A stretch of DNA of 64,000 nucleotides from Anabaena sp. 4-3 (lineage in GTDB: Bacteria > Cyanobacteriota > Cyanobacteriia > Cyanobacteriales > Nostocaceae). The stretch lies in assembly GCF_001597745.1 (NCBI RefSeq), contig NZ_LUHJ01000067.1, positions 145,328 through 209,327 on the forward strand. Direction: 5' to 3'. Of this stretch, positions 9,843-19,450 are shown one piece after another (the first letter of the stretch is position 1; the number at the start of each line of letters is the position of its first letter). The translations under genes were made by a program, and so were the position numbers. The notes under the pieces were generated by a model. The model did not search any database. It saw nothing but the letters and a program-made list of their open reading frames with translations, and was not told the DNA's origin.

Positions 9843-10820
9843 TTAATATCCGCCTTCTTCTTCGTATTCTGGCTGTCTTTCTTTGATTTTCTTGGGAATA
9901 TTCACTGGTTGCGGTGGTGTGTCTTCCCAAGCATCACCCTCTACATCATCATAATCGTCGTAATCGTTGCTGTAGGGCTTGTAGGGCTGGGCTGGTGGTT
10001 CTTGATATCTGTCTCTCCCTGTGGCTTCGCTCCAGTTATCTTCTTCGTCTTCTTCGTATTGAATGGACTCGTACTGTCTCGCCCTCATGACTTGACGCTG
10101 TGGCCTTTCTTCTTCAATATAGTCTTCCGTCCATTCTTCTTCTACTACTACGGGTTCAGGGGTGCGGACTCTGGGCTGGGGTGGTTGTAATGGTACACCA
10201 CTGGGTAATTGATTGGAAGGTGCAACGGTGCGGGGTGCAGAGTAGCCAAATTCTTCTTCGGCTTCCCGTTCCCAGGGTGCTTTACCAATACCCAAGCGTT
10301 CGAGAACACCGACGGTTAACTGGTTGACTCGTTCTTCGGCTCCTTCAAATACAATTAGTCTGCTGGGGCCTGTACTAACTACTTCTTCTATAGAAATCTC
10401 GTAGGTACTCAAAAACTGGTCGGGAATTTGGGGTACGCCTAAAGATGCGATGACTATGGACTGTAGTTTACCTGATTCTCCCTCGAATTTGAAGCCCCGC
10501 ACTCTCCCTAAAACTTCTCCTGTTTCGGTGATGACTTCCCAGTTCATCAGGTTGCTGAGGGCTTCGACTTCTATATCTTCAATCACATCTTCGTTATCAA
10601 CCAGGATGACATCCCCAAATTGGTTGATACTGCTAAGATACATATATCGTGGTAGACCAGAGATAGAGATCAGGCTGTCTCGCAAACCAAGAGCCACAAC
10701 CTCTCTTTGATCAATATCTACCCATACTTGACTGACGATACCTAATCGTTTGCCATTGTCACGGGTAATCACCTGGGTATTTAATATGTCGGAACGCCTA
10801 ATTATTTGTTCAGAGGTCAT
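9843..10820 (-). CDS. PRC-barrel domain protein with acidic C-terminal tail
   Basis: A 325-aa cytoplasmic protein with two PRC-barrel-like units. Residues 5-75 begin IIRRSDILNTQVITRDNGKRLGIVSQVWVD, and a second unit (about 92-165) begins NWEVITETGEVLGRVRGF. The remainder (about 200-325) is low-complexity, rich in Pro, Glu, Asp and Tyr, probably disordered. PRC barrels occur in RimM and photosynthetic reaction-centre H subunits and bind proteins or RNA; the specific partner here is unknown. It lies 58 bases downstream of smc on the same strand, so the two may share transcripts. Its end is a clear hairpin terminator. Confidence 0.85.
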   Translation of the reverse strand: MTSEQIIRRSDILNTQVITRDNGKRLGIVSQVWVDIDQREVVALGLRDSLISISGLPRYMYLSSINQFGDVILVDNEDVIEDIEVEALSNLMNWEVITETGEVLGRVRGFKFEGESGKLQSIVIASLGVPQIPDQFLSTYEISIEEVVSTGPSRLIVFEGAEERVNQLTVGVLERLGIGKAPWEREAEEEFGYSAPRTVAPSNQLPSGVPLQPPQPRVRTPEPVVVEEEWTEDYIEEERPQRQVMRARQYESIQYEEDEEDNWSEATGRDRYQEPPAQPYKPYSNDYDDYDDVEGDAWEDTPPQPVNIPKKIKERQPEYEEEGGY

Positions 10821-10878
10821 TCTATACGGAGTCCTGATCTCGAATCCGGTTTATCTATACACTATTATTAACAAAAAC

Positions 10879-13800
10879 TCAAGCAGATGTATTTGAGGAT
10901 TGTAACTTAATTCCCAAAACTTGGGTATAAGCTCCTCTGGCCTGAGTAACGCCGATGGTACGTTCGGCTGATTCTATCATCGGGCGGCGCAAACTCACAA
11001 CTATGAACTGCGCTTGTTGGGCTTGTTGCTTGATCATTTTAGATAATCTTTCGACGTTTGCACCATCTAGAAACATATCTACTTCGTCAAAGGCGTAAAA
11101 TGGTGAGGGGCGGTAGCGTTGTAGGGCAAAGATAAAGCTGAGGGCGGTGAGGGATTTTTCTCCCCCAGACATTGACGCAAGTCTTTGGACTGGTTTACCT
11201 TTGGGGTGGGCAACTAAATTTAAGCCACTGTTAAAGGGATCTTCAGGATTATCTAGTTGCAGGTAGCCGTCACCGTCGGAAAGGGTGGCGAATATGGATT
11301 GAAAGTTTTCATTTACAGCATCGAAGGCTTCTTTAAATGCGATTTGTCGCAAGGTGGTAAAGTTTTCGATTCTTAAGAGTAGTTCGGTACGTTCTGCTTC
11401 TAATGTCTGCAATTTTTGGCTGAGTTCTTCGAGGCGGTTTTGGGTACGCTCATACTCTTCTAAGGCTAACATATTCACAGGTTCCATTGCCTGTAAACGT
11501 TTGGCGATCGCTCGCAATTCTTTCTGTAGTTCTTCTAAGTCTACCTTATCCGGCACTTCTGGCAAGGGATTCGGCAGTTCGGGAACTAATTCCTGTAATT
11601 GATTTTGTAACACTGCTAAATCTTCCCGTCGCTTTTGTTGGGTTTCTTGCAGTTTTTGAATTTCCCATTCTAACTGTTGCTGACGGTGAAGATGCGATCG
11701 CATTTCCTGTTCTAGTGCGTCCCGTTTTTGTTTCTCTTCTCCTAAGTTGTTTTCAAGTTCGCTTAAATTCAGACGAGTTTGGCTAATTTGCTCATTTAAA
11801 TTGGTTATTTGTTCTAAAACACGATTTATCGCGTCTCTACAAGATGCTTGTTGAGTTTGATATTCACTGGTGCGTTGTTCTGCTTCTTGGATGCGTTGTT
11901 GTAAGAGTTGCTGTTGATTTTCTAGGTTTTTTAATCTTTGTTCAGCTTCTCTTAAGGTGGTTTCCCGTTGTTGTAATTGCTGTTCTTGAGTTTTAATTGT
12001 CGCCTGAATTTGTTGCCATTCGCTGGGGGTTTGGGAAGCTTCTAACTCGGCGAGGGTGTGGCGTAATTGCTGTAACTGAGTTTCTTGTGCTGGTAATTCT
12101 CTGTCTAAAATTTCCAGACGGGTTTGAGCGGTGGTAAACTTGTCGGTGTTGTGGGTGAGTTGCGATCGCGTTCCTGTTAACTGGGCGGTTAAACTCTTAA
12201 TATCCTTCTGCAACTGCTCTAATTTTAACTGCTGTTCCCGTCTGGCTTGACGGGTTTCTGTGAGTTCTTGGGTGAGTTGTTTGGTTTTAGTAGATAAAGT
12301 GGCGATCGCCTCCCCACAACGGTCTAAAATTCTCTCTATATCCTGCAAACGCTGTTTTAAAGCTATAGCTTCTTCAGACTCCGCCGCTTCACCTGTACCA
12401 AAGCGTAACGCTGAACGCTGGTTAGTGCTACCCCCAGTCATTGCGCCACTGGTTTCTAACAATTCCCCGTCTAAGGTGACGATACGATATAAACCTAAAT
12501 TCTTCCGTGCTTGTTCCAAATTGCTGAAGACGACAGTGTTACCGAAAACATAATTAAACACATCTCGATAACGGCGATCGCATTCTACTAAATTCACAGC
12601 ATAGTTAACAAACCCATGCGCTAACCGCAGCGTAGCATCTTGGGTAAATTTAGGAGCGTGAATTTTATTTAACGGTAAAAAAGTCGCTCTCCCGGCGCGT
12701 TTTTGTTTGAGTAACTCAATTCCGGCGGCAGCAATACCATCATCTTCAACTACAATATGTCCCAAACGCGCCCCAGCCGCAATTTCCAACGCCAACTGAA
12801 ACCGGGGTTCTACTCGTCCCAAATGTACCACCAAACCACAAACCCCAGGCATTCCCGACTGAATAATCACCTTACTGGCTTGAGTTCCTTGAACTTCTTG
12901 CTGTGCTTGCGCTTGCGCCTCAATTTTATCTAACTGGCGTTGTTTTTCCCGTTGTTCTTGTAATAGCCGCTTTTGTGTCTCCTGCTGAATTTGTAACTCT
13001 TGTTCTGTCGCGGCGAGATTTTGCGCTAAATCTTGGATAGGTTGACTAGAACTATTAAACTCAGTTTCTAAGTTGTTGCACTCCGCTTGTTTTACAGCTA
13101 ACTCCGGTTCTAAACTCTCGATTAACTGGGTTTCTTCTGCAATTAACTGCTGTAATTGATTATTGCGTTCTTGCAATTGTGCTTGTTCAGTACGCTGGGG
13201 TTCAAGAACTTGCAACAAACTTTCAATTTGACGACTTAACGCTGCTTGCTGCTGTACCCATTCATCCGCCGCCGAAGCAATTTCTGTAGCCACAGCGCGG
13301 GAATTATCCAAAGCTTGTTGTGCTTCGTCCCGTTGTTGCTGACAATAAACGATAGATTGCTGTTCTACAGCCTGTGTTTGGACGATTTCCGCCAAACCCT
13401 GCTGATGTTGTTGAATTTCCGCCTGAGTTTGCGCCAACCGCCTCGCCGCTTCTTTTTCCTTCTCAGTTAACTCCGCTTGTTGACGTTGTAATTGCTTACG
13501 TTCAGCTTCTTGGGTAGCGAGGGTAGACTGTACCGCCAAAACTTCCTCTTCCCCCAAAGCCTTGACATGGGCGTTAAGTTGTGCTAACAAATCATTCTTT
13601 TCAGCAATTTCGGTAGTTAAACTGGACAATTGAGAAGTCAGTTCAGCGAAATTGCGATCGCCCGTTTGAATTGCCGTGGCTAAAGATTCCTGTTGGGCTT
13701 GTAGGGAACGCCAAGATAAAACCGCCTCCCAAGACTGCTTCTGCACATACTCAGACCGCAGTTTTTGATACTTTTCCGCCTTCGCCTTATCTTGAGACAG

Positions 13801-14475
13801 GCGATCGCGCTGTAAACTTAACTCATTCTCAATAATTCGACAACTATCTTCCTTTTCCTTCACCTCATCAAGAGTAGCCTTAGCCTGATGAATCTTGCGA
13901 TCAAAAGCTGCCACACCAGCCAACTCATCAATAATTTCCCGACGTTCCTTAGCATTCATCGAGATAATACTGGTAACATCCCCTTGCAGCACCACATTAT
14001 AACCTTCCGGGTAAATCCGCAGATTTTCCAAAGCCTCATGTAACTCCGTCAGAGTCGAAGACACCCCATTAATGTAATAAGTAGACGTATACGTTCCCTG
14101 ATGAGTCACCCGTAACTTGCGCGTCACACTCCATTCCGTCGCAGACTGGGAATCCTCCTCTAACTCCTCTCTCTGCGCCTCCGCGCCTCTGCGTGAGAAA
14201 TCCTCCCCCGACAAATCAAAAGTCACCGTCACAATAGCCTCAACCGCCGCCCGACTTTTAGCCGTTTGAGTATTATTAACCAAATCCGGGAGACGATCAG
14301 CCCGCATCCCCTTAGAACTAGCCAACCCCAAACAAAACAGCAAAGCATCCAGAATATTAGACTTACCCGAACCATTAGGCCCAGAAATGACAGTGAACCC
14401 CGGTAGCAGAGGGACAGAAGTAGTGCCACCGAAGGATTTAAAATTGGTAAGTTCTACGCGCTTAATATGCACCAT
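10879..14475 (-). CDS. smc: Chromosome segregation ATPase SMC
   Basis: A 1198-aa SMC protein, of normal length. Walker A GPNGSGKSN is at residues 32-40. Two long Gln/Glu-rich coiled coils flank a hinge around residues 530-690, including GVCGLVVHLGRVEPRF and GHIVVEDD. The ABC signature MSGGEKSLTAL and Walker B FYAFDEVDMFLD are near the C-terminus. It compacts and organises the chromosome with ScpA/ScpB, which are not in this window. Residues 93-104 (FSRRGAEAQREE) look like a translated copy of a Nostoc CGCAGAGGCGCAGAG repeat inserted in frame in a variable loop of the head domain (DNA about 14158-14202). Confidence 0.97.
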   Translation of the reverse strand: MVHIKRVELTNFKSFGGTTSVPLLPGFTVISGPNGSGKSNILDALLFCLGLASSKGMRADRLPDLVNNTQTAKSRAAVEAIVTVTFDLSGEDFSRRGAEAQREELEEDSQSATEWSVTRKLRVTHQGTYTSTYYINGVSSTLTELHEALENLRIYPEGYNVVLQGDVTSIISMNAKERREIIDELAGVAAFDRKIHQAKATLDEVKEKEDSCRIIENELSLQRDRLSQDKAKAEKYQKLRSEYVQKQSWEAVLSWRSLQAQQESLATAIQTGDRNFAELTSQLSSLTTEIAEKNDLLAQLNAHVKALGEEEVLAVQSTLATQEAERKQLQRQQAELTEKEKEAARRLAQTQAEIQQHQQGLAEIVQTQAVEQQSIVYCQQQRDEAQQALDNSRAVATEIASAADEWVQQQAALSRQIESLLQVLEPQRTEQAQLQERNNQLQQLIAEETQLIESLEPELAVKQAECNNLETEFNSSSQPIQDLAQNLAATEQELQIQQETQKRLLQEQREKQRQLDKIEAQAQAQQEVQGTQASKVIIQSGMPGVCGLVVHLGRVEPRFQLALEIAAGARLGHIVVEDDGIAAAGIELLKQKRAGRATFLPLNKIHAPKFTQDATLRLAHGFVNYAVNLVECDRRYRDVFNYVFGNTVVFSNLEQARKNLGLYRIVTLDGELLETSGAMTGGSTNQRSALRFGTGEAAESEEAIALKQRLQDIERILDRCGEAIATLSTKTKQLTQELTETRQARREQQLKLEQLQKDIKSLTAQLTGTRSQLTHNTDKFTTAQTRLEILDRELPAQETQLQQLRHTLAELEASQTPSEWQQIQATIKTQEQQLQQRETTLREAEQRLKNLENQQQLLQQRIQEAEQRTSEYQTQQASCRDAINRVLEQITNLNEQISQTRLNLSELENNLGEEKQKRDALEQEMRSHLHRQQQLEWEIQKLQETQQKRREDLAVLQNQLQELVPELPNPLPEVPDKVDLEELQKELRAIAKRLQAMEPVNMLALEEYERTQNRLEELSQKLQTLEAERTELLLRIENFTTLRQIAFKEAFDAVNENFQSIFATLSDGDGYLQLDNPEDPFNSGLNLVAHPKGKPVQRLASMSGGEKSLTALSFIFALQRYRPSPFYAFDEVDMFLDGANVERLSKMIKQQAQQAQFIVVSLRRPMIESAERTIGVTQARGAYTQVLGIKLQSSNTSA
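14158..14202 (-). repeat. CGCAGAGGCGC-type repeat inside the smc coding region
   Basis: On the minus strand the sequence TTTCTCACGCAGAGGCGC followed by GGAGGCGCAGAGAG is a dispersed Nostocales repeat. Here it is read as FSRRGAEAQRE in the smc frame. A related non-coding copy is at 56361-56405. Length is a multiple of three as far as can be judged from the intact frame. Confidence 0.65.
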
Positions 14476-14864
14476 AGCTGGGTGCTACTTAACTCAGATT
14501 ATGAAGAACAAGTGTATCAATTAATCAAAATTTAGCAATAGGTTAGACAAAAAACTTCTGGATTTTCACATTTTAGAGGGTAAAGAGAAAAGTGTAGGGG
14601 TCGCCTACAACTAATTTTGGCATCAATAGTATAAAGTAACGTATTAATCTTGACATAGCCATGACTTTATGATTTCCGATTTTTAGAGAACTGCCAATAG
14701 CAAATTAGTTAATACCTTAGTAGGAAGGCACGGATGATTATGTTATGCTTTGGCTAAATTGTAATTTTATGTATCAAATCTTCAGAGATACCACTCATGA
14801 CATCTCATTGATGAATTCGCTAAAAGAGTTGTAATCTCTACCATTCATAAACCACAATAATTAG
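14476..14864. other. Intergenic region between divergent smc and the 14865 gene
   Basis: 389 bases, AT-rich, presumably carrying divergent promoters. I see no ORF, tRNA or repeat. TTGACA occurs at about 14652, but no -10 box is suitably spaced from it. Confidence 0.6.
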
Positions 14865-15740
14865 GTGAAACTGTACAGCTTGAGACGAGATAAAAACCAA
14901 AATGAAGCCAAACGTCAATTGCTGAAGGCACTAAACCAGCGTGATTCAACTGCTATACAAAGATTAATTATTTATTGGACAAAAGTTTTAGGTGCAGCAA
15001 AACTCACTAATTTACTGGTTAACCAAGTTCTGCGCGAATGTGATGGTGATAGTCACAGATGGTTTTTACAAAATTTTTTCGGGCAATCATACTATGAACA
15101 AGTGCAGCAACAAGCCGAAAATCATCTGTGGCAAATATTAGTGAATGCGGGCTTAAAACCGGGTAAAGACTTCAGCTTTGGCATTGATGACGAAATTATC
15201 ATCAGCGATCGCGCTCAGGAAATTATCCTTAATCAGTTACCCCCAGAACAACAAGTTTTATTGGCGGCACAATTACAAACCTCACCCGTTCCCGATATCA
15301 CAAAGGCGATTGAAAAACAATTAGGATGTCCATTTTTTGCCAATTTAACCGCAATTGCCGCGCAAAACGTTCATTGGTTAAGTAATTCGCAAGCAGCCGC
15401 TTATTTGGGGGTGCTGATAGCTGGTTTAGTCAAGCGCAACCCTGCACTTCAAGATGTAGATTTCCCGACAAAATTTATTTTTGCTGCTTTAGCCGGATTA
15501 CCACAGGAACGAGTCACAGCCATTATTAATGATGAGGAGTCAAATCCCCAGTTTGATGAATTAGTAATTATACATGATTTGTTGATTGCAATGGAAGAAA
15601 TTGAAGACTACAACCTCACCCAAATAGAGCATGACATCAGTGTAGAACAACTGCGAAAACTAGATTTAGTCTGGTGTGGTGAGCGTCGCATTGCCGAACT
15701 TATCGCCAAAATGGAGGATGGGCATTTTAGGAATAGTTGA
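14865..15740 (+). CDS. Conserved cyanobacterial hypothetical protein
   Basis: A 291-aa mainly helical soluble protein, GTG start. Notable stretches are a basic start (LYSLRRDKNQNEAKRQLLKAL), the central DDEIIISDRAQEIILNQLPPEQQVLLAAQL, and an acidic C-terminal half. There is no signal, TM segment or familiar catalytic motif. It stands alone: divergent from smc and convergent with lysC. Composition and HIP1 content match its neighbours, so it is probably a resident gene. I do not recognise the family. Confidence 0.72.
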   Translation: MKLYSLRRDKNQNEAKRQLLKALNQRDSTAIQRLIIYWTKVLGAAKLTNLLVNQVLRECDGDSHRWFLQNFFGQSYYEQVQQQAENHLWQILVNAGLKPGKDFSFGIDDEIIISDRAQEIILNQLPPEQQVLLAAQLQTSPVPDITKAIEKQLGCPFFANLTAIAAQNVHWLSNSQAAAYLGVLIAGLVKRNPALQDVDFPTKFIFAALAGLPQERVTAIINDEESNPQFDELVIIHDLLIAMEEIEDYNLTQIEHDISVEQLRKLDLVWCGERRIAELIAKMEDGHFRNS

Positions 15741-15857
15741 AGAAACAGAGGAGCAGGGGAGCAGGGGAGATTGGTTCAAAAATTCAATAATTCAAGAATT
15801 CTTTAATGCAAGAATTTTGAATGAGAGAATTTTGAATTGATAAGTCCCCAGCCCCCA

Positions 15858-17669
15858 CTACGCTGGTACGACAAATTTTTGATTACCAGCTAGCCCGAAA
15901 GCGGCATGAATGACTTGCAGTGCTTCTACACCTTGTTCTTGTGCTACGACACAGCTAATTTTAATTTCTGAAGTAGCAATCATTTGGATATTGATTTGAT
16001 GTTGGGCTAAAGCTTCAAACATTTTAGCTGCTACCCCTGGATGTCCTACCATTCCAGCACCAACTATACTAACTTTGGCGATCGCACTATCTAAGACTAC
16101 ATCACCCCAGCCACATTCGGCGGCGACTTCCGTCAGCAATTTTTGGGCGGTTTCTCCATCTAAGCGGGGAACTGTAAAGGCGATGTCTCGTTTCGGCACT
16201 CCATCAATTACCCGACAACGCTGGGATTGAATAATCATGTCTACGCTGATGTTATGCTGTGCTAAAGTCCCAAATAACTTAGCCGCCATTCCTGGGTGGT
16301 CTGGTACTTGGCGAATTGCTAGCCGCACTTGATTTAAGTCTAAGGCGACACCACGCACCGGAGGATGGGCGGAAACGGGGGCGGGGGAGGGTGTGGAGGT
16401 AGGTGAGGAAACGATTTCAAAGGCGTTACATAGTGCAGCAACGGCGCGATCGCAATCTGCCGCCTCAATCACACAACTCACCTTGACTTCACTGGTAGAA
16501 ATCATCAGCAGATTTACCCCTGCTGCGGCTAAGGTGGCGAACATTTTCGCCGCTACCCCAGGTCGCCCAATCATCCCCGCCCCGGCTATACTGACTTTAG
16601 CAATGTCTTGCTCTACCATAACCTCTGCTTCGTCGGTGTGGGGGTTAGATGTACTCCGCAAAGCTGGGGCGATCGCTTCTGCTACGGCTTCGGCTCGTTT
16701 TAATATCGGTGTCGCTACGGTAAAAGCAATGTCATTACTATTACCTTCATGAATAGATTGAATAATTAAATCTACATCTACATTTTGGTGGGCAATTTCC
16801 CCAAATAGCCTAGCTGCAACCCCTGGTTTATCTGGGACACGCAACAAAGCCACCTTCGCCTGATTAGTATCAAATTCTACCGCATCTACAGGACGAGCAA
16901 TTTCTAAATTAATCAGCGATCGCTCTTGAGGTTGGGGTGTCGTTACCCAAGTACCAGGATCATCAGTCCAACTCGACTTAACTACCAGAGGTACACCATA
17001 ATTACGGGCAATTTCCACCGCACGGGGATGTAAAACCTTCGCCCCCAAACTTGCCAACTCCAGCATCTCATCACAGGTAATCTCATTCATCAACTGCGCT
17101 TGAGCAACTAAGCGCGGGTCTGTAGTGAAAATACCCGGTACATCTGTATAAATTTCACAAAAATTCGCCTGTAAAGCAGCAGCCAAAGCCACGGCGGAGG
17201 TATCCGAACCACCACGCCCTAAAGTAGTAATTTCCAGTTCGCCATTGCTAGAAATCCCCTGAAAACCAGCCACTACAACAACTTTACCAGCCTGAATATG
17301 ACGCATCAGGCGTTCCGTTTCAATGTTTAAAATCCGGGCGCGGGTGTGTTCTGCTTCTGTCACAATGCCTACCTGCGCCCCAGTCATCGAAATGGCTGGT
17401 TGTCCGAGTTCCTGCAATGCCATACTCAATAAAGCAATGGTGACTTGCTCCCCGGTAGAAAGCAACATATCCATTTCCCGGCGGCAAGGATTCCGAGAAA
17501 TTTCATTGGCTAACTTAACGAGTCCATCGGTGGTTTTCCCCATAGCGGAAACCACTACTACCAGAGAGTTTCCCGCTTGCACAGCTTTATATACACGCTG
17601 TGCCACAGCTTGAATACGTTCGACTGAACCGACAGATGTACCACCGTATTTCTGAACTATAAGTGCCAT
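15858..17669 (-). CDS. lysC: Aspartokinase with four ACT domains
   Basis: A 603-aa aspartate kinase that phosphorylates L-aspartate in the first step of Lys, Thr and Met synthesis. The kinase domain opens with VQKYGGTSVGSVERI and contains TLGRGGSDTSAVALAAAL and FTTDPRLV. From about residue 265 there are four ACT modules in two similar pairs; each pair carries an IVGAGMVGHPGVAAKMF-type segment (IAGAGMIGRPGVAAKMF and IVGAGMVGHPGVAAKMF) and a VDMIIQS/VDLIIQS segment. The doubled ACT pair is normal for cyanobacteria, whereas the E. coli type has one. ACT domains bind lysine and threonine for feedback inhibition. The gene stands alone. The start ATG 17669 fits the family N-terminus. Confidence 0.96.
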   Translation of the reverse strand: MALIVQKYGGTSVGSVERIQAVAQRVYKAVQAGNSLVVVVSAMGKTTDGLVKLANEISRNPCRREMDMLLSTGEQVTIALLSMALQELGQPAISMTGAQVGIVTEAEHTRARILNIETERLMRHIQAGKVVVVAGFQGISSNGELEITTLGRGGSDTSAVALAAALQANFCEIYTDVPGIFTTDPRLVAQAQLMNEITCDEMLELASLGAKVLHPRAVEIARNYGVPLVVKSSWTDDPGTWVTTPQPQERSLINLEIARPVDAVEFDTNQAKVALLRVPDKPGVAARLFGEIAHQNVDVDLIIQSIHEGNSNDIAFTVATPILKRAEAVAEAIAPALRSTSNPHTDEAEVMVEQDIAKVSIAGAGMIGRPGVAAKMFATLAAAGVNLLMISTSEVKVSCVIEAADCDRAVAALCNAFEIVSSPTSTPSPAPVSAHPPVRGVALDLNQVRLAIRQVPDHPGMAAKLFGTLAQHNISVDMIIQSQRCRVIDGVPKRDIAFTVPRLDGETAQKLLTEVAAECGWGDVVLDSAIAKVSIVGAGMVGHPGVAAKMFEALAQHQINIQMIATSEIKISCVVAQEQGVEALQVIHAAFGLAGNQKFVVPA

Positions 17670-17791
17670 AAATTCTCTTCATTCCTATGCCTGCTGCTGT
17701 CAATGCTTCCTCACTCGGCGGAAACTTGGCAGACTTATCCGTTACTTAGTTTACCTAAAATTAACCAGAACAATAACTGACTTATTTGTAG

Positions 17792-17856
17792 GGTGTGTGA
17801 GGCGCGCCAGAGAAGATGATTGCACCTTCAAGAGTCAGCATCGCGCCTCACGCACC
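17792..17856. repeat. Inverted repeat, GTAGGGTGTGTGAGG family
   Basis: GGTGTGTGAGGCGCG (17792-17806) and CGCGCCTCACGCACC (17842-17856) pair with one mismatch around a 35-base loop. Related GTAGGGTG-ended elements occur at 38543-38748 and 54258-54322. Confidence 0.75.
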
Positions 17857-17922
17857 AATGTAGGATAAGCTCTCTAGCCCGTCTGGTGTGGGCTTCTAGC
17901 CTGCACCACAAGAGCTACAAGC

Positions 17923-17952
17923 TTGACATTTTGTTAATACAAATGTACTATA
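17923..17952 (+). promoter_or_regulatory. Strong sigma-70 promoter overlapped by a LexA-like box
   Basis: TTGACA (17923-17928), a 17-base spacer and TACTAT (17946-17951) make a near-consensus promoter 60 bases before the 18011 gene. The imperfect palindrome AATACAAATGTACTAT (17937-17952) covers the spacer and -10 box. One half matches the cyanobacterial LexA consensus as I recall it (RGTACNNNDGTWCB) and the other differs by one base. The same core, AGTACAAATGTATG, occurs at the uvrB start. Repression of a strong promoter is a sensible reading, but binding is unproven. Confidence 0.6.
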
Positions 17953-18010
17953 TAGGTAGGAATATCAACAAAAGTCATTAATTTCGACGCTAAATCAGGA
18001 GAATAGCAGC

Positions 18011-19393
18011 ATGGCAAATCAACAAAAAATCTCTCTGCTAGAACTCATCGAAATTTTGACAAAACACCGCAACCACATCATTATCAATATCAAACATCTG
18101 CGAGAAAATTATCACAGAACAGGTGTCAAACGGGTTCGTGGTGTCAGGGATGCCAAAGGAGAAATTATTCAGCCTTGGTTACGAACAGAATATATAGATA
18201 ATGCCGAATATGTGCGCCTAGATAAGTTTGAGTTTAACCGCAATACTGCCACAGTCAATATGCTAGTTAAACGGCAAGTTAAGCTAATCAAATCAGAGGA
18301 TAAAACCCCGATTTTAGAAGTGGCAGGTTTGCTAGTTAATGACTTACATACATTCAATAATTATACCATCGTTAGCAACGGTAAGCTGAATGTTGCTTGT
18401 TTAAAAATCAAAATTAGCAGCAAAAAAGTTTTTGAATTACTCCAAGATGTTTTAGACGCAGCAGAATTTGATTTTCATCGGGAATACAGTCTTAACCTGG
18501 AGAATATCCCCCTAGTCAACCATGCTATCAAATGTCCTCGACTTGATGGTTGGTTTGATGAATTAGCAAAAGTCAAGGTAATTTCTAGTATTATTGCGGC
18601 GCATCTCAAAGGAGAATCAGATACATTTATGCCACCCCAGTTAGATGAATTAAAAACTCATTATCTTTCTGGCAATGTTTATCTAAATTTCCCCACTACT
18701 AACGCCTATACAACTCGTGAACAAGCATTAGCTGATGGTACGATTGACGTACAGACTATTTACAAAATTGATATTGGCAGTAAAGACATTTTGAATCTGA
18801 GCAAGTTTTATTCTGCCAACAAATTTTTAGATAGAATGTATCAGGTATATGACAGAGACACTGGCGAAATTTTCACTAAACCTAATTTTAGTCTAGCTTT
18901 GACAGAAAATATCGCCTTTAGACATAAACTCTTATCATCCCGTGTCAAAATCACCAAAGTCGATGAGTTTATGAAAGTAATTTTTGATGACTTTTTAGGC
19001 ATCGAAAATTACGGCATAGTCACAGCAATGTTATCTAAAGTTGGTGCTAGAAATTTAGTAGAGTTGTTGCATAAACAATTCTCTGGTAATAGTGTCAGTA
19101 AAGAGGCGATGGTGACAGCTTTAACTGATGCTAAAGTTAAGCTAGAAGAATATGCAGACAAAATTTATCAAGAAAGAATTTCTCCTTTAGTCTTTTACAT
19201 TGGTGTGACTGGTAAGCTACCGCCAGAAATGTCTGTACCAGCCCTGACAGCAAGGGAAATTGCTCGGAAATATCCTGATTTACAGTTTTCTAAATATGAG
19301 CGAGAAGGTGAGTTTTTTGTAGTTGGTGATAGCATTATTAGCGTATATGCCCAACCTGCTTATTATTCTCAGCAGGTGAGTGTGGCTGTATGA
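18011..19393 (+). CDS. Unrecognised 460-aa protein, possibly damage-inducible
   Basis: A 460-aa soluble protein with ATG start and AGGAG eight bases before it. There is no signal or TM segment. The N-terminal 60 residues are helical and basic (LTKHRNHIIINIKHLREN); a mixed alpha/beta middle includes GSKDILNLSKFYSANKFLDRMY; the C-terminal part is helical (VELLHKQFSGNSVSKEAMVTALTDAK). No catalytic motif is recognisable. The near-consensus promoter with an overlapping LexA-like palindrome suggests tight, inducible, possibly SOS-type control. A hairpin terminator follows. It is monocistronic. I cannot name the family and do not propose a biochemical function. Confidence 0.8.
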   Translation: MANQQKISLLELIEILTKHRNHIIINIKHLRENYHRTGVKRVRGVRDAKGEIIQPWLRTEYIDNAEYVRLDKFEFNRNTATVNMLVKRQVKLIKSEDKTPILEVAGLLVNDLHTFNNYTIVSNGKLNVACLKIKISSKKVFELLQDVLDAAEFDFHREYSLNLENIPLVNHAIKCPRLDGWFDELAKVKVISSIIAAHLKGESDTFMPPQLDELKTHYLSGNVYLNFPTTNAYTTREQALADGTIDVQTIYKIDIGSKDILNLSKFYSANKFLDRMYQVYDRDTGEIFTKPNFSLALTENIAFRHKLLSSRVKITKVDEFMKVIFDDFLGIENYGIVTAMLSKVGARNLVELLHKQFSGNSVSKEAMVTALTDAKVKLEEYADKIYQERISPLVFYIGVTGKLPPEMSVPALTAREIARKYPDLQFSKYEREGEFFVVGDSIISVYAQPAYYSQQVSVAV

Positions 19394-19408
19394 TATAACT
19401 TAAGTCAC

Positions 19409-19443
19409 ATCTTGCACTATTCTCATTGAGAATGGTGCAAGAT
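19409..19443. terminator. Hairpin between convergent genes
   Basis: ATCTTGCAC (19409-19417) pairs with GTGCAAGAT (19435-19443), and the inner arms ATTCTC/GAGAAT extend the stem to 15 pairs with one mismatch and a three-base loop. It lies between the stops of the 18011 gene and the TPR lipoprotein gene and could end both transcripts. The arm ATCTTGCA also occurs in the nested repeat at 38543-38748. Confidence 0.7.
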
Positions 19444-19450
19444 ATAACTT

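Noticed and set aside
9909..10710. Plus-strand ORFs opposite the PRC-barrel gene
   Set aside because: They are antisense shadows of a gene with clear domains; their composition is only the complement of an acidic, Pro-rich tail.
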